A DNA stretch of 64,000 bases from Gammaproteobacteria bacterium (GTDB taxonomy: Bacteria; Pseudomonadota; Gammaproteobacteria; Berkiellales; Berkiellaceae): positions 82,363 through 146,362 of the forward strand of contig JACPOY010000020.1 in assembly GCA_016191245.1 (NCBI GenBank). Reading direction: 5' to 3'. The position numbers and the translations under genes are program-made. How positions within the stretch are numbered: the first letter of the stretch is position 1; each line of letters opens with the position of its first letter. Below the pieces are notes generated by a model. That model was not told the origin of the DNA and ran no database searches. It was given only the letters and a program-made list of their open reading frames with translations. Of this stretch, positions 1 through 9,188 are shown piece by piece.

Positions 1-193
1 CTTACTCAAAAATTACCTGACACAAGTAAGTATCCAACAATGACAGGATTCGTACCCTCGAAATTACTGAATTCTCATTATCAAAAACCCATTGTAGATA
101 GGCACATCCATGTAGGATACAGAGCTAGAAAACTACCATTTTGGTAATGGTGAGTTAGCCTTTGAAAAATGGGATATCATGAATCAATGGCAA
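1..193 (+). pseudogene. Truncated, frameshifted copy of the CgeB-like glycosyltransferase
   Basis: This stretch matches the middle of the intact gene at 1269–2606 (about 1669–1855) almost base for base. It encodes the same run, from LPDTSKY through RKLPFW. One extra base near 146 (tggtaatgg against tggtatgg in the intact gene) puts a stop codon directly after RKLPFW. The other frame then continues the similarity (GELAFEKWDIMNQW) until about 190, where it ends abruptly. The 5' part lies outside the window, so whether it ever had an intact start cannot be seen. It is best read as the decaying remains of a tandem duplicate. Confidence 0.85.
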
Positions 194-640
194 GGTTGCT
201 ATACATAATCAAAGACTAGCTTTTTTGCTACTTCAAAGGTTTTAAAACCAAAGCCGAAAAGCCATAAACTCAATACCAAGCTGATGAGAAACATAGAGAC
301 AGAAGGAGGCAGGAGGCGTGCCTCTAACAAGCACGTCTTGTAAAACAGTGTTAAGGAGAGAAATTTTGTTTGCAATAATGCTGGTGCATCCTATGTCCAG
401 GCTGCTGGAAAAGGCTAAAAACAAAGAAATGCCACAGAATATATGAAGAACATATTGCATTTGGCTAAGATCATCGGGTATTAAAGAGAAATACAACCGT
501 ATAGATGAATGTGTAGAAACCAAAAAAAATTAAAGGACCTAAAAATAGCCATAATGCATCTAGTGTTGAGCCCGCATAAATGCCTTTAATAACATTATTT
601 GTATTGGTTTTAAGACATTCCCTTTCATATAAATACATAT
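194..640. other. Gap after the pseudogene; no convincing gene
   Basis: About 450 bases lie between the glycosyltransferase remnant and the next plausible gene. Two overlapping minus-strand reading frames (523–242 and 716–471) encode hydrophobic stretches in different frames. They could be the frameshifted remains of a membrane protein. Neither has a good ribosome-binding site or a recognisable family. I treat the region as decayed DNA. Confidence 0.4.
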
Positions 641-1210
641 TTGTTGGTTTTCTGTCTAATCCTGAGATTGCTATATAATAAAAAACCAATGTGTATAATA
701 TCCTGCATCTCATCACATATAGAGAAGATTTTATCCCTTAAACAAGTATTAAATAACAAGGGGATAAGAATAAGCGGAATAAACAGTTGGTATACTACGG
801 CAGTTATTAAACATGGTATACCCGGAGTTTTTGCTTACTTAAAAACAAAAGATTTGCAGATTTTAACAAATAAAGGTGGAGAAATATCGCTTAACTTCAA
901 TAATGGAGTTGTAGATTTCTCTGATCGCCCCAATTATATAGGCAAAGGTGATGGTATAGCTGCACTCAAATTAAAATTAATTGGAAAAGTACTCTCAGGG
1001 GATGCGATTATTGATATTGCAGGTGTTGCCGGAGATTGTAAGGAATCGGCTTTGAAGGTAGGTTCTAAACGTTATCCTATTACTGCCGGAAAAAGCACCA
1101 TTTCAATTTCACCCAATGCGATTATTGAAATTGAAAGTAAAAATAAAGACAACACTTGTTATGCAGTTATTGCCGATTTAAAGACGCTTAATCCAAGTAA
1201 TAAAGTTTAA
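641..1210 (+). CDS. Hypothetical protein, possibly a truncated β-rich protein
   Basis: I do not recognise this protein of up to 189 residues. The longest frame begins with TTG at 641; an ATG at 689 gives 173 residues, and neither start has a clear Shine–Dalgarno. The C-terminal 130 residues alternate polar and hydrophobic residues with many Gly, Ile and Lys, as β-sandwich domains do. No transmembrane segment or catalytic motif is evident. It sits between a decayed glycosyltransferase copy and an intact one. It may therefore be the surviving 3' part of a longer polysaccharide gene rather than a complete gene. Confidence 0.5.
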   Translation: MLVFCLILRLLYNKKPMCIISCISSHIEKILSLKQVLNNKGIRISGINSWYTTAVIKHGIPGVFAYLKTKDLQILTNKGGEISLNFNNGVVDFSDRPNYIGKGDGIAALKLKLIGKVLSGDAIIDIAGVAGDCKESALKVGSKRYPITAGKSTISISPNAIIEIESKNKDNTCYAVIADLKTLNPSNKV

Positions 1211-1268
1211 TGGATGGTGATAATCAATTATTTTTAGTAAAACTAGTATTGGATGCAAATTCATAATC

Positions 1269-2606
1269 ATGATCCATCACTCTCAAATTCCTGACCGTAA
1301 TATTCTTTTATTATGCAATCTCCCTGAATTAGGAGCAGATGCAAACGCGATTGTAGATCATATTTTAGCCTTTACTGAACATTCAAAACATAAAATTTGG
1401 CTCTATTCAAACATCGGGAATATATCACCGAAATTAGATTTGAATAAATTTGATGTCATTATCATTCATTATTCTATGTGCTTACTAAACAATTATTACA
1501 TATCTAAACAGTCTAAGGATCGCCTTCGGGCATTCAACGGGTTAAAAATAGTATTTGTGCAAGATGAGTACAGAGAAATCAATAACATGATTTCTCAGTT
1601 GCAATACTTGAAGATTGATGTTTTGTTTAGTTGTTTTCCTAAAATGGAGATTGAAAAAATTTATTCTGCTCGTGAGTTACCCGATACGAGTAAATATCAA
1701 ACAATGACAGGATATGTTCCGTCGAAACTGCTGAACTCTCAATATCAAAAGCCCATTGTCGAGAGAGACATCCATGTAGGTTATAGAGCAAGAAAACTAC
1801 CATTTTGGTATGGTGAATTAGCCTATGAAAAATGGGATATAGTGAATCAATGGAAAAAATACGTTAGCCGTTCAGATATTGCCGTAGATATTTCCTTTCA
1901 TGAGCGAGATAGGCTCTATGGTGAGAAGTGGTTACACTTTCTAAGTTCTTGTAAGACCATGCTGGGGGTTGAATCTGGCGCAAGTGTAATGGACTTTACT
2001 GGGGAGCTGGAAAAGCAAGTTAATTTGCATCAGGCGACTCATCCAAAAGATTCCTTTTTTGAAGTTCAAGCGCGTTACTTGCTCCTCCATGAAGGCCGTT
2101 ATAAACTTAACCAAATTTCACCTCGTTGTTTTGAAGCCATCGCACTTAAGACAGTTCTTGTTCTGTATGAAGGCGAATATTCTGGAATTTTAGTTCCTGA
2201 TAGACATTATATCGTTTTGAAAAAAGATTTTAGTAATATATCTGAAGTGATTAAGAAAATATCAGATAATGCATTTTTACAAAATATGGCAGATATTGCT
2301 TATCAGGAAATTGCCTTAAATCCGAATTTTAGTTATCAAGCTTTTATCAATGATGTTGATAAGATAATTGATATAGAATGTGAAAAAAGAATCAAAGCAA
2401 CTGTTTATGAGCCATATACTCAAGTTGCGTTTCAAAAGGCAATTAAATCAAAAGATATTTCGACATTGATTAAAAAAGAGTTGATGAAAGCGTTTAAAAA
2501 ATTACCTCCCTTTTTGCAACTAACATTAAGGGTGTTAAGACGGCCAAACGTTTTTGTGAAAAACGTTGCACTTAGAATAAAAGGATCTTTTTCGCGTGTT
2601 ATTTAA
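1269..2606 (+). CDS. CgeB-like (family 1 type) glycosyltransferase
   Basis: The 445-residue product looks like a GT-B glycosyltransferase of the CgeB/Glyco_trans_1_2 kind. The N-terminal half has a Rossmann-like pattern (NILLLCNLPELGADANAI, then DVIIIHYS and KIVFVQDEYRE). The C-terminal half has the donor-site signature ISPRCFEAIALKTVLVLYEGEYSGIL near residues 280–305, with the Glu expected to contact the sugar nucleotide. A basic, hydrophobic tail (about 395–445) could sit at the membrane. Twenty-seven bases separate it from the asparagine synthase gene, so the two are probably co-transcribed. A broken duplicate of its middle lies at 1–193. The transferred sugar cannot be told from sequence. 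Confidence 0.75.
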   Translation: MIHHSQIPDRNILLLCNLPELGADANAIVDHILAFTEHSKHKIWLYSNIGNISPKLDLNKFDVIIIHYSMCLLNNYYISKQSKDRLRAFNGLKIVFVQDEYREINNMISQLQYLKIDVLFSCFPKMEIEKIYSARELPDTSKYQTMTGYVPSKLLNSQYQKPIVERDIHVGYRARKLPFWYGELAYEKWDIVNQWKKYVSRSDIAVDISFHERDRLYGEKWLHFLSSCKTMLGVESGASVMDFTGELEKQVNLHQATHPKDSFFEVQARYLLLHEGRYKLNQISPRCFEAIALKTVLVLYEGEYSGILVPDRHYIVLKKDFSNISEVIKKISDNAFLQNMADIAYQEIALNPNFSYQAFINDVDKIIDIECEKRIKATVYEPYTQVAFQKAIKSKDISTLIKKELMKAFKKLPPFLQLTLRVLRRPNVFVKNVALRIKGSFSRVI

Positions 2607-2633
2607 GAAAAAAAGTTTTAAGAATGATTTGTC

Positions 2634-4565
2634 ATGTGTAGCATAGCGGGTGCGTTTCAACTTAAGCGTCTACATATCGCTCATCTTGAAGAGAAACTAC
2701 ATATTTTAAATAAGCTTCAAGCACATCGAGGGCCGGATGATAACGGAATATGGCTCCACCAAAATCAGCATATAGGCTTAGCTCATTCTCGTCTTAGTAT
2801 TATTGATTTATCTCAACACGCTTTACAACCGATGCATGCGCCATCTGGAGAAGTTATTGTCTTCAATGGTGAAATTTATAATTATCTTGAATTAAAAAGA
2901 TCATTATCTGATTTTTGGGATTTTAAAACACAATCAGATACAGAAGTGATACTTGCAGCGTATAAGAAATACGGCAACGATTGCTTGCAATATTTACAAG
3001 GCATGTTTGCATTTGCTATCTGGGATGGCGAAGCCCTTTTTTGTGCCAGAGATAGATTTGGTATTAAGCCCTTTTATTACACTATTCAACAAGATACTTT
3101 TATTTTTGCATCAGAAGCGAAAGCACTTATTCCTTTTTTGCCTGAAATAAAAACAAAAAGAAGTGCATTTGTTGAATATATGACCTTTCAAAATATGACG
3201 AGAGAAGAAACTTTATTCGAAGGTGTTTTTCAACTTGAGCCAGCGAAAGCAATCCAAGTAAGCAAGCAAAGGATCCACAGTTGGCAATATTGGGATGTTC
3301 ACTATCAGATCCATGACCATCAAGATCCTGAATATTTTTCCGAAAAATTGACCCAATTGTTAGATGAGTCCATCGCTTTGCATTGCCGTGCAGATGTTAA
3401 AATTGGTGCTTATGTCAGTGGAGGAATAGATTCTTCTTTGGTAGGCATATTGGCAACCAAATGCAAGAAGAACGTCCCATTTTTTCATGGAAGATTTTTA
3501 GAAGGTAAGGCGTATGATGAAAGTGAATATGCCAATAGCGTAGCTGAAATCTGTAATACAAACTTGCACATCAGTGACATTACCGCTAAACAATTTACAG
3601 ATAATATTCATCAAATTATTTATCATTTAGATTTCCCAATAGCAGGTCCTGGTGCATTTCCACAATATATTGTTTCACAACTTGCCTCTCAATCTGTAAA
3701 AGTGATGTTGGGTGGGCAAGGTGGAGATGAAATTTTTGGTGGATATGCTCGTTATCTTATTGGATATTTTGATCAATGTATCAAAGCTGGTATTGAAGGG
3801 GCATATACTTCAGATGTTTTCAGTATGCCTGTAGAATCTATTGTAAGTAATATGCAAGTATTACAAGATTACAAACCTTTAATGCAATCATTTTGGCGTC
3901 AAGGACTTTTTGAACCGTTAGCGAATCGATATTTTTCTTTGGTAAATCGCTTAAATAATCTAGAAAATGAAGTCAGCATCACCATTGAAGAACGCCATAG
4001 TATTTTTCAATATTATCTTGAGCGATTTGATAGTAATAAGTTTAAAAATCCTGATTCTTACCTAGATGCAATGATGCATTTTGATTTAAAATGCTTGTTG
4101 CCAGGTTTGTTGCATGTTGAAGACAGAGTCAGCATGGCTCATGGCATAGAATCCAGAGTGCCTTTATTACATCATCCTCTCATTGAATTTATGGCCCAAG
4201 TCCCGCCAAAAGTGAAATTCGCGAATGGTCAGTTAAAATATTTATTGAAACACACATTTAAGAATATACTGCCATCAAAGATTATCAATCGAAAAGACAA
4301 AATGGGTTTCCCTGTCCCCCTTCAGGAATGGGTGAATGGGGTATTAAGAGATTTTATCTTTGATAACTTGAATAAAGCGGACTCAAGGCACGATAATTTT
4401 ATCAATTATAAAAATGTTATTAAAAACATTGAAGAAAATAGAAAATTCACGCGCGAGCATTGGGGTTTTCTATGTTTTGAACTTTGGCAACAAGTATTCC
4501 ATGACAAAGCAAAAAATTTTCAAGGGCTAATAAGCAAGAAAGAGGCAATTTTAGTCGTATCATAG
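2634..4565 (+). CDS. asnB: Asparagine synthase (glutamine-hydrolysing)-like amidotransferase
   Basis: A 643-residue class II amidotransferase. Cys2 after the initiator Met (MCSIAGAF) is the glutaminase nucleophile. RGPDDNG, ARDRFGIKPFYY and the FNGEIYN loop belong to the N-terminal glutaminase domain. The synthetase half has the PP-loop SGGIDSS near residue 262 and the GGQGGDEIFGGY motif near 362. The enzyme activates a carboxyl group with ATP and transfers ammonia to it. In E. coli-type AsnB this makes asparagine, while relatives inside O-antigen loci (WbpS-like) are thought to amidate uronic acids. Position within a sugar cluster that also carries ugd favours the second role, but sequence alone does not decide. 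Confidence 0.9.
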   Translation: MCSIAGAFQLKRLHIAHLEEKLHILNKLQAHRGPDDNGIWLHQNQHIGLAHSRLSIIDLSQHALQPMHAPSGEVIVFNGEIYNYLELKRSLSDFWDFKTQSDTEVILAAYKKYGNDCLQYLQGMFAFAIWDGEALFCARDRFGIKPFYYTIQQDTFIFASEAKALIPFLPEIKTKRSAFVEYMTFQNMTREETLFEGVFQLEPAKAIQVSKQRIHSWQYWDVHYQIHDHQDPEYFSEKLTQLLDESIALHCRADVKIGAYVSGGIDSSLVGILATKCKKNVPFFHGRFLEGKAYDESEYANSVAEICNTNLHISDITAKQFTDNIHQIIYHLDFPIAGPGAFPQYIVSQLASQSVKVMLGGQGGDEIFGGYARYLIGYFDQCIKAGIEGAYTSDVFSMPVESIVSNMQVLQDYKPLMQSFWRQGLFEPLANRYFSLVNRLNNLENEVSITIEERHSIFQYYLERFDSNKFKNPDSYLDAMMHFDLKCLLPGLLHVEDRVSMAHGIESRVPLLHHPLIEFMAQVPPKVKFANGQLKYLLKHTFKNILPSKIINRKDKMGFPVPLQEWVNGVLRDFIFDNLNKADSRHDNFINYKNVIKNIEENRKFTREHWGFLCFELWQQVFHDKAKNFQGLISKKEAILVVS

Positions 4566-4578
4566 CGATGGGAGATTA

Positions 4579-4610
4579 TTAAGGGGGAGAAGCGACATTC
4601 TCCCCCTTAA
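4579..4610. terminator. Perfect hairpin after the asparagine synthase gene
   Basis: A perfect 13-base inverted repeat (TTAAGGGGGAGAA / TTCTCCCCCTTAA) with a 6-base loop starts 13 bases after the asnB stop codon. The stem is GC-rich at its centre but only two T residues follow, so it is a weak intrinsic terminator or an mRNA-stabilising hairpin. A second small hairpin (AGCAAAGG/CTTTGCTTTT) follows directly and does have a short T run. Confidence 0.6.
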
Positions 4611-4672
4611 TTGCAAGCAAAGGCTTTGCTTTTGCGCAGCATATCAATTTAACTAAATATGGAGATAGTGAA

Positions 4673-5617
4673 ATGAAAGTATTAATAACAGGTGGTTCAG
4701 GATTTGTAGGGTCTCATTTAGCTGATCGTTTATTAGCAAGAGGAGACAAAGTACTCGTTATTGATAATTTTGCTACAGGCAGAAGAGATAATTTAAAAGC
4801 ACATAAAAATTTGGAAATCGTTGAACAAACTATCGCTAATACAGAAGCGGTGGATAGTCTTTTTTCAAATTTTCAGCCAGATGTGGTTGTCCATGCAGCA
4901 GCATCATATAAAAATCCGGATAATTGGGTTGAAGATTGCAAAACCAATATATTGGGAACTATTAATGTTATTAATGCTGCAAAACATGTCAAATGTAATC
5001 GAATAGTCTATTTTCAAACAGCATTATGTTATGGCTTAAATCCGATAGAACAGCCTATAACTTTAGATCATCAAATAGATTCACGTAATAGTAGCTATGC
5101 AATTAGCAAAACGGCAGGTGAACATTACGTCGAGCTTTCTGGATTAAGTTTTGTTTCCTTAAGGTTAGCAAATGCTTATGGTCCTAGAAATATCAGCGGT
5201 CCACTACCAACATTTTTCCATCGCTTAAGTCAAAACAAGCCTTGCTTTGTGATGGATACACGTAGAGACTTTATCTATATCGAAGATGTTGTTAATTGTG
5301 TTGAAAAAGCAGTTGATGGTAAAGGGCAAGGCTATTATCACATCTCAACGGGCGCAGATTATTCGATTAAGGAACTGTTTGATGCAACTGTAAGTGCCTT
5401 GAATATTACCTTGGACAAGGAAGTAGAAGTTCGTCCACGAAATCCAGATGATGCATTTACTATTTTATTAGATCCTTCACGCACACAAAAAGATTTTGAT
5501 TGGAAGGCAATCACTAATCTGAAAGATTCGGTGAAGACCACGATTGACTATTATCGTCAATTTGGCATTGAACAAACATTTACGCATCTTCGTGTAGAAG
5601 AAAAAGAGGCTGTATAA
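4673..5617 (+). CDS. WbmG-like NAD-dependent sugar epimerase/dehydratase (SDR)
   Basis: A 314-residue extended SDR. The NAD-binding motif GGSGFVGSH is at residues 7–15, followed by VIDNFATGRRDNL. The catalytic Tyr-x3-Lys occurs as SYAISK near residue 142, with a preceding YFQTALCYG segment. The overall sequence, including AAASYKNPD, LANAYGPRNISGPLP and RRDFIYIEDV, closely resembles WbmG of the Bordetella O-antigen locus as I remember it. WbmG acts on a nucleotide-activated diacetamido-uronic acid. The gene has a good GGAGA ribosome-binding site and lies 4 bases before a WbmF-like partner, the same pairing as in Bordetella. The exact reaction is unproven. Confidence 0.8.
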   Translation: MKVLITGGSGFVGSHLADRLLARGDKVLVIDNFATGRRDNLKAHKNLEIVEQTIANTEAVDSLFSNFQPDVVVHAAASYKNPDNWVEDCKTNILGTINVINAAKHVKCNRIVYFQTALCYGLNPIEQPITLDHQIDSRNSSYAISKTAGEHYVELSGLSFVSLRLANAYGPRNISGPLPTFFHRLSQNKPCFVMDTRRDFIYIEDVVNCVEKAVDGKGQGYYHISTGADYSIKELFDATVSALNITLDKEVEVRPRNPDDAFTILLDPSRTQKDFDWKAITNLKDSVKTTIDYYRQFGIEQTFTHLRVEEKEAV

Positions 5618-5621
5618 ATCT

Positions 5622-6686
5622 ATGAATGGGTTTTCTGGAAAAAAAATACTCGTTGTTGGAGGGGCTGGTTTTGTGGGGAGCAATTTGGTAAAAAAATTGC
5701 TCACCCATGAGCCCCAAAAGATAATTGTTGTCGATAATTTATTGTCTTCTGAAATCTCACAAGTGCCTGTTGATCCTCAGATTGAGTTCATTGAAGGATC
5801 TATTACCAACGATAATATTTTATTTAATTTGCCAGATGATTTGGATTATGTGTTTCATTTATCCACTTATCATGGCAATCAAAGCTCTATTATCTCCCCA
5901 CTTGCAGATCATGAAAATAATACATTAACAACATTAAAATTATTTGAACGTCTGCATAAAATGAAAAATTTGAAAAAAGTAGTTTATGCCTCTGCTGGTT
6001 GTTCAGTGGCTAAAAAGACTTTTGACAAGGCTAGTGCGACAGTAGAGCAAGAAGAAGTTTCCTTGTATCTTGATAGTCCTTATCAGATGTCAAAAATTTT
6101 TGGTGAGTTTTATGGTAATTATTATTTCAAACTTTATGATTTCCCCTTCGTAAAGGCGCGATTTCAGAATGTGTATGGGCCAGGTGAAATATTAGGTGCC
6201 GGTCGTTGGAGAGGTAACGAAAATACAGTTTGGCGTAATGTGTTGCCGACCTTTGTTTTTAAAGCCTTACATGCGCAAACATTACCGTTGCACAATAATG
6301 GAATTGCTACGCGTGATTTTATTTATGTAGAAGACACCGTTGATGGACTCATAGCATGTGCGTTAAAAGGAGAAGCGGGGGGATCTTATAATATAGCTTC
6401 AGGTATGGAAACATCGATATTTGAACTTGCCACCATGATCAATGAACTTACTAATAATCATGAAGGTGTTGGCGAAATTGCTTCTCGCAATTGGGACCGC
6501 TCAGGTAAGCGTTTTGGAGACACGACCAAAGCAAGCACTCAGTTAGGTTTTAACGCTAAAGTGAATTTGCCAGAAGGTTTGTCTAAGACAATTGAATGGA
6601 CTAAAGAAAACATCAATCTGATCAAGCAATCCATGTATAAACATATACGTTATTTACCTGAGATCAGCTGGTATATGAATAAATAA
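5622..6686 (+). CDS. WbmF-like NAD-dependent sugar epimerase/dehydratase (SDR)
   Basis: A 354-residue extended SDR with GGAGFVGSN at residues 13–21 and the catalytic pair in SPYQMSK near residues 152–158. The middle (GRWRGNENTVWRNVLPTF) and the C-terminal part (NIASGMETSIFELA, then RPWD-like NWDRSGKRFGD) follow Bordetella WbmF, as far as I can recall that sequence. It probably carries out one step on the same nucleotide sugar as the upstream WbmG-like enzyme. Its stop codon lies 23 bases from the end of the convergent ligase gene. Substrate is inferred from the pair only. Confidence 0.8.
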   Translation: MNGFSGKKILVVGGAGFVGSNLVKKLLTHEPQKIIVVDNLLSSEISQVPVDPQIEFIEGSITNDNILFNLPDDLDYVFHLSTYHGNQSSIISPLADHENNTLTTLKLFERLHKMKNLKKVVYASAGCSVAKKTFDKASATVEQEEVSLYLDSPYQMSKIFGEFYGNYYFKLYDFPFVKARFQNVYGPGEILGAGRWRGNENTVWRNVLPTFVFKALHAQTLPLHNNGIATRDFIYVEDTVDGLIACALKGEAGGSYNIASGMETSIFELATMINELTNNHEGVGEIASRNWDRSGKRFGDTTKASTQLGFNAKVNLPEGLSKTIEWTKENINLIKQSMYKHIRYLPEISWYMNK

Positions 6687-6709
6687 AAATGAACTATTGG
6701 AAGATTTTA

Positions 6710-7924
6710 CTAATCTAATTTATTTTTCTGCGTGCTAACAGGTATGAAATACGCAGTCATTAAACAATAAAAATAGCATTCAGTAAAATCTTTCAGCCAA
6801 GAATTGAAAATACAGCCGATAACAAACGACAAAAATATTCCTTGCGCTAAAATGCGCGTTGGATCCGATAATTGCTGAATCAGTTTCCACTGCCTGCAAA
6901 ATAGCCAAAACAATAAAATTAAACCTATCCCCCCTAATTCTACGGCAGTATATAAATATTGATTATGAGGATTCACGGTCATTCTTTGAAACGTAGAGGC
7001 AAAGTTGGTTATGTAAGCAAATTTAAAGCTGCCTGAGCCGAATCCATTTAAGGGATGTTGCAAGAACAAGGTGATGCTGTTGATAATAAATTCAATTCTA
7101 GCGCCAATTGAGGTAGCGGGTTTTCCTTGAAGATACATCTGAAATTCATCAAAAAAATTATCTACTCGTGTATAGAAAGTATCGGAATATTGATAGGCAA
7201 AGAACAATATTAAAGATAAGGCAGAGAAAATAATAACAATACCTTTGAATCTATATTTATGCCATGCATAAACTGCAAAACAAATATACAAAATAATATA
7301 ACCAATACGGCCAGTATTGAGAAACACGAAATAATAAAGAGTCAAACCTATTAGGGGAAGTAAAATCTTCTTAAATTGTTTGTATTGATCGCACCATACG
7401 CATAAAAAAAACAGACTTGTGGCCATGAAATAACTGACGACAATATGATTTTTAAAAACCGTATTACCATAATTGACGTTACCGATGGGAAGAAGTCCAT
7501 AGGCTTTCAACATGGAAGTGATGATTGTGATTATTAATGCAGCAACAAAAGCGCTAAGAACGAGCTTTTTATATTTTTGATCTTGTAAGTAGTATGCCAA
7601 GATTGGAATAATGCCGAGTTTTGAAATTTGATACCAAGATCTAACCGCTGTTTCCCAACTTCCTATCGTATGAAACATGCCAATAAACGAAAGAGCAATA
7701 AGAAAAAATATCGGTTTAGTTAAAGGATATGAGCGGTAGAATTGCCAACGATCTTTAGAATTTCTGTCTAATAACCAAAGTATTACAATGCCAAAGATAA
7801 GAATGGTTGTTATAGCAGTTGATAGGGGAAGAAAAAAGGCATTTAAAACAATCATGCCGCTCGCTATTTGAGATAGGCGGATTTGATCTGATTCTGCAAT
7901 GAATGATGAATAAATAGCTTTCAT
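6710..7924 (-). CDS. O-antigen ligase/polymerase family membrane protein (copy A)
   Basis: A polytopic membrane protein of about 404 residues with some ten to twelve hydrophobic segments. It carries the PF04932-type signature in its large periplasmic loop: GFGSGSFKF… then NPHNQYLYTAVELGGIGL, with the conserved His. Proteins of this kind either ligate O-antigen to lipid A–core (WaaL) or polymerise repeat units (Wzy); the two are hard to separate by sequence. I place the start at 7924 (MKAIYSSF). Upstream, the DNA still matches the paralogue at 18030–19229 but the two copies differ by a one-base indel, so that leader is unlikely to be coding. It is read divergently from the wzm block. Confidence 0.8.
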   Translation of the reverse strand: MKAIYSSFIAESDQIRLSQIASGMIVLNAFFLPLSTAITTILIFGIVILWLLDRNSKDRWQFYRSYPLTKPIFFLIALSFIGMFHTIGSWETAVRSWYQISKLGIIPILAYYLQDQKYKKLVLSAFVAALIITIITSMLKAYGLLPIGNVNYGNTVFKNHIVVSYFMATSLFFLCVWCDQYKQFKKILLPLIGLTLYYFVFLNTGRIGYIILYICFAVYAWHKYRFKGIVIIFSALSLILFFAYQYSDTFYTRVDNFFDEFQMYLQGKPATSIGARIEFIINSITLFLQHPLNGFGSGSFKFAYITNFASTFQRMTVNPHNQYLYTAVELGGIGLILLFWLFCRQWKLIQQLSDPTRILAQGIFLSFVIGCIFNSWLKDFTECYFYCLMTAYFIPVSTQKNKLD

Positions 7925-8157
7925 TAGTTTTCCAACATGATAAACTTCCCTGAGAGGCAGAAAGTTTATCATGTGGATTTATACTCAAACCACTTTAATT
8001 TTAGCTGATATAGTATGATCTAGATGATATTTAAGAAATTCTAATAACTTTTGCCAACGAAGCTACAACCACAATCAGATGATTTTTAGATCAAATAAAA
8101 TGTATCAACAAAAGAAAAATCCAATGTGTGAATGTTGAAAGTGGTGATTTTTGTATT

Positions 8158-8186
8158 TTGACAGACTTCAGCGAAGTTATTATTGT
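8158..8186 (+). promoter_or_regulatory. Candidate σ70 promoter for the wzm–wzt operon
   Basis: TTGACA (8158–8163), a 17-base spacer and TATTGT (8181–8186) form a good −35/−10 pair. The spacer contains a small inverted repeat, ACTTC-AGC-GAAGT, which could be an operator. An equivalent promoter with the same hexamers lies upstream of ugd at 19309. Most of 7925–8245 otherwise shows nothing I can identify. Confidence 0.45.
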
Positions 8187-8245
8187 GTTTGCATATTAGG
8201 AAAATATAAATGGTTATCTAATTAACATTCAGATAACTGTTTAAG

Positions 8246-8410
8246 ATGGAAGCGGGTTTGAGATCATTCAATATGCGCATGCCAAAAGATGTGAAAAAGA
8301 TATATCAGGCTGTCCTTCAGGCAAAAATAGGCTGTAAAGACGCTTCACCCTATGGTGATGTCATGGTGAAACGTATTATTCAAACTTTTCTAGAGCCAGC
8401 CTATGTTTGA
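8246..8410 (+). CDS. Possible 54-residue protein upstream of wzm
   Basis: A short open frame starts at ATG 8246 (alternative ATG 8273, 45 residues) and ends 8 bases inside wzm. The product begins MEAGLRSFNMRMPKDV and ends IIQTFLEPAYV. It is basic, has no membrane segment, and matches no family I know. The overlap with wzm is typical of translational coupling, and it follows the candidate promoter at 8158. It has only a weak ribosome-binding site (TTTAAG). It could be a real small protein or a leader frame. Confidence 0.35.
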   Translation: MEAGLRSFNMRMPKDVKKIYQAVLQAKIGCKDASPYGDVMVKRIIQTFLEPAYV

Positions 8411-9188
8411 AGTTTTTCATGCCTTTCATAAACACAGGCAACTGCTTATCGCAACAACCTTACAAGCGTTAAGAGGTCGCTTCTCAGCTAATGTATTTGG
8501 TATAGCCTGGATAGTCCTTTACCCCATTATTTTTTTGTCCATGTATTCATTAGTCTTTATTTATATTTTAGGCGTTAGAATGCCTAGCATGAGTTCTTTT
8601 GATTATGTGCTTATCATTTTTTCAGGGCTAGTGCCGTTTTTAGCTTTTTCTGAAGCGTTTAGCTTAGGCACGTCAAGTATTCTTGCTAGCCGCGGACTTT
8701 TACGTAACACCTTATTTCCGATTGAAATGGTGGTTGCCAGAGATGTCATCGTAGGACATGCCACAATGGGGGTTGGTCTTTTACTATTGTGGGCGGCCGT
8801 CATATTGAATGGCCAATTTTATTGGACACATCTTGCTGTGCCAGTGATATTCATATTTCAAATTATCATGACTTTGGGGTTAGTATGGATAACTTCTTCT
8901 TTGACTATATTTTTTCGTGATATACAACAAGCTATTCCTATTATTATCTTATTTTTGATGCTGGTTTCACCCATAGCCTATACAGAAGAAATGGTTCCTG
9001 CAGGTATGACATTTATTATTAAGTTAAACCCCTTGGCATGGTTGATGCATTTGTATCGCTCCTGTTTTTTAGATGGGGTGTTGCCATTGATTGATTTAAC
9101 CTTATTTGGATTATTTAGTATGGTTATTCTTTTGTTAGGATATCGTTTTATTCACCGACTTAAACCCATTTTTGCCGATTATGTCTAA
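8403..9188 (+). CDS. wzm: ABC-2 type polysaccharide exporter permease (Wzm)
   Basis: A 261-residue inner-membrane permease with six predicted transmembrane segments and the usual ABC-2 layout. An amphipathic N-terminus (LQALRGRFSANVFGIAW) is followed by FSGLVPFLAFSEA, then SRGLLRNTLFP, then LNPLAWLMHLYRSCFLDG near residues 206–225. Length is normal for Wzm. It should form the channel that moves lipid-linked polysaccharide across the inner membrane with the ATPase encoded next. The wzt start codon overlaps its last 8 bases, which fits translational coupling of the two subunits. Confidence 0.9.
   Translation: MFEVFHAFHKHRQLLIATTLQALRGRFSANVFGIAWIVLYPIIFLSMYSLVFIYILGVRMPSMSSFDYVLIIFSGLVPFLAFSEAFSLGTSSILASRGLLRNTLFPIEMVVARDVIVGHATMGVGLLLLWAAVILNGQFYWTHLAVPVIFIFQIIMTLGLVWITSSLTIFFRDIQQAIPIIILFLMLVSPIAYTEEMVPAGMTFIIKLNPLAWLMHLYRSCFLDGVLPLIDLTLFGLFSMVILLLGYRFIHRLKPIFADYV

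Noticed and set aside
242..716. Two overlapping minus-strand frames with hydrophobic stretches in the opening gap
   Set aside because: They are in different frames, lack ribosome-binding sites and match no family I know. They may be remains of a membrane-protein gene but cannot be supported as genes.
7925..7972. Longer N-terminus for ligase copy A (start at 7972), and likewise 19298 for copy B
   Set aside because: The leader DNA is shared by both copies but differs by a one-base indel, so the encoded residues are unrelated. The shared protein sequence begins just before MKAIYSSF.
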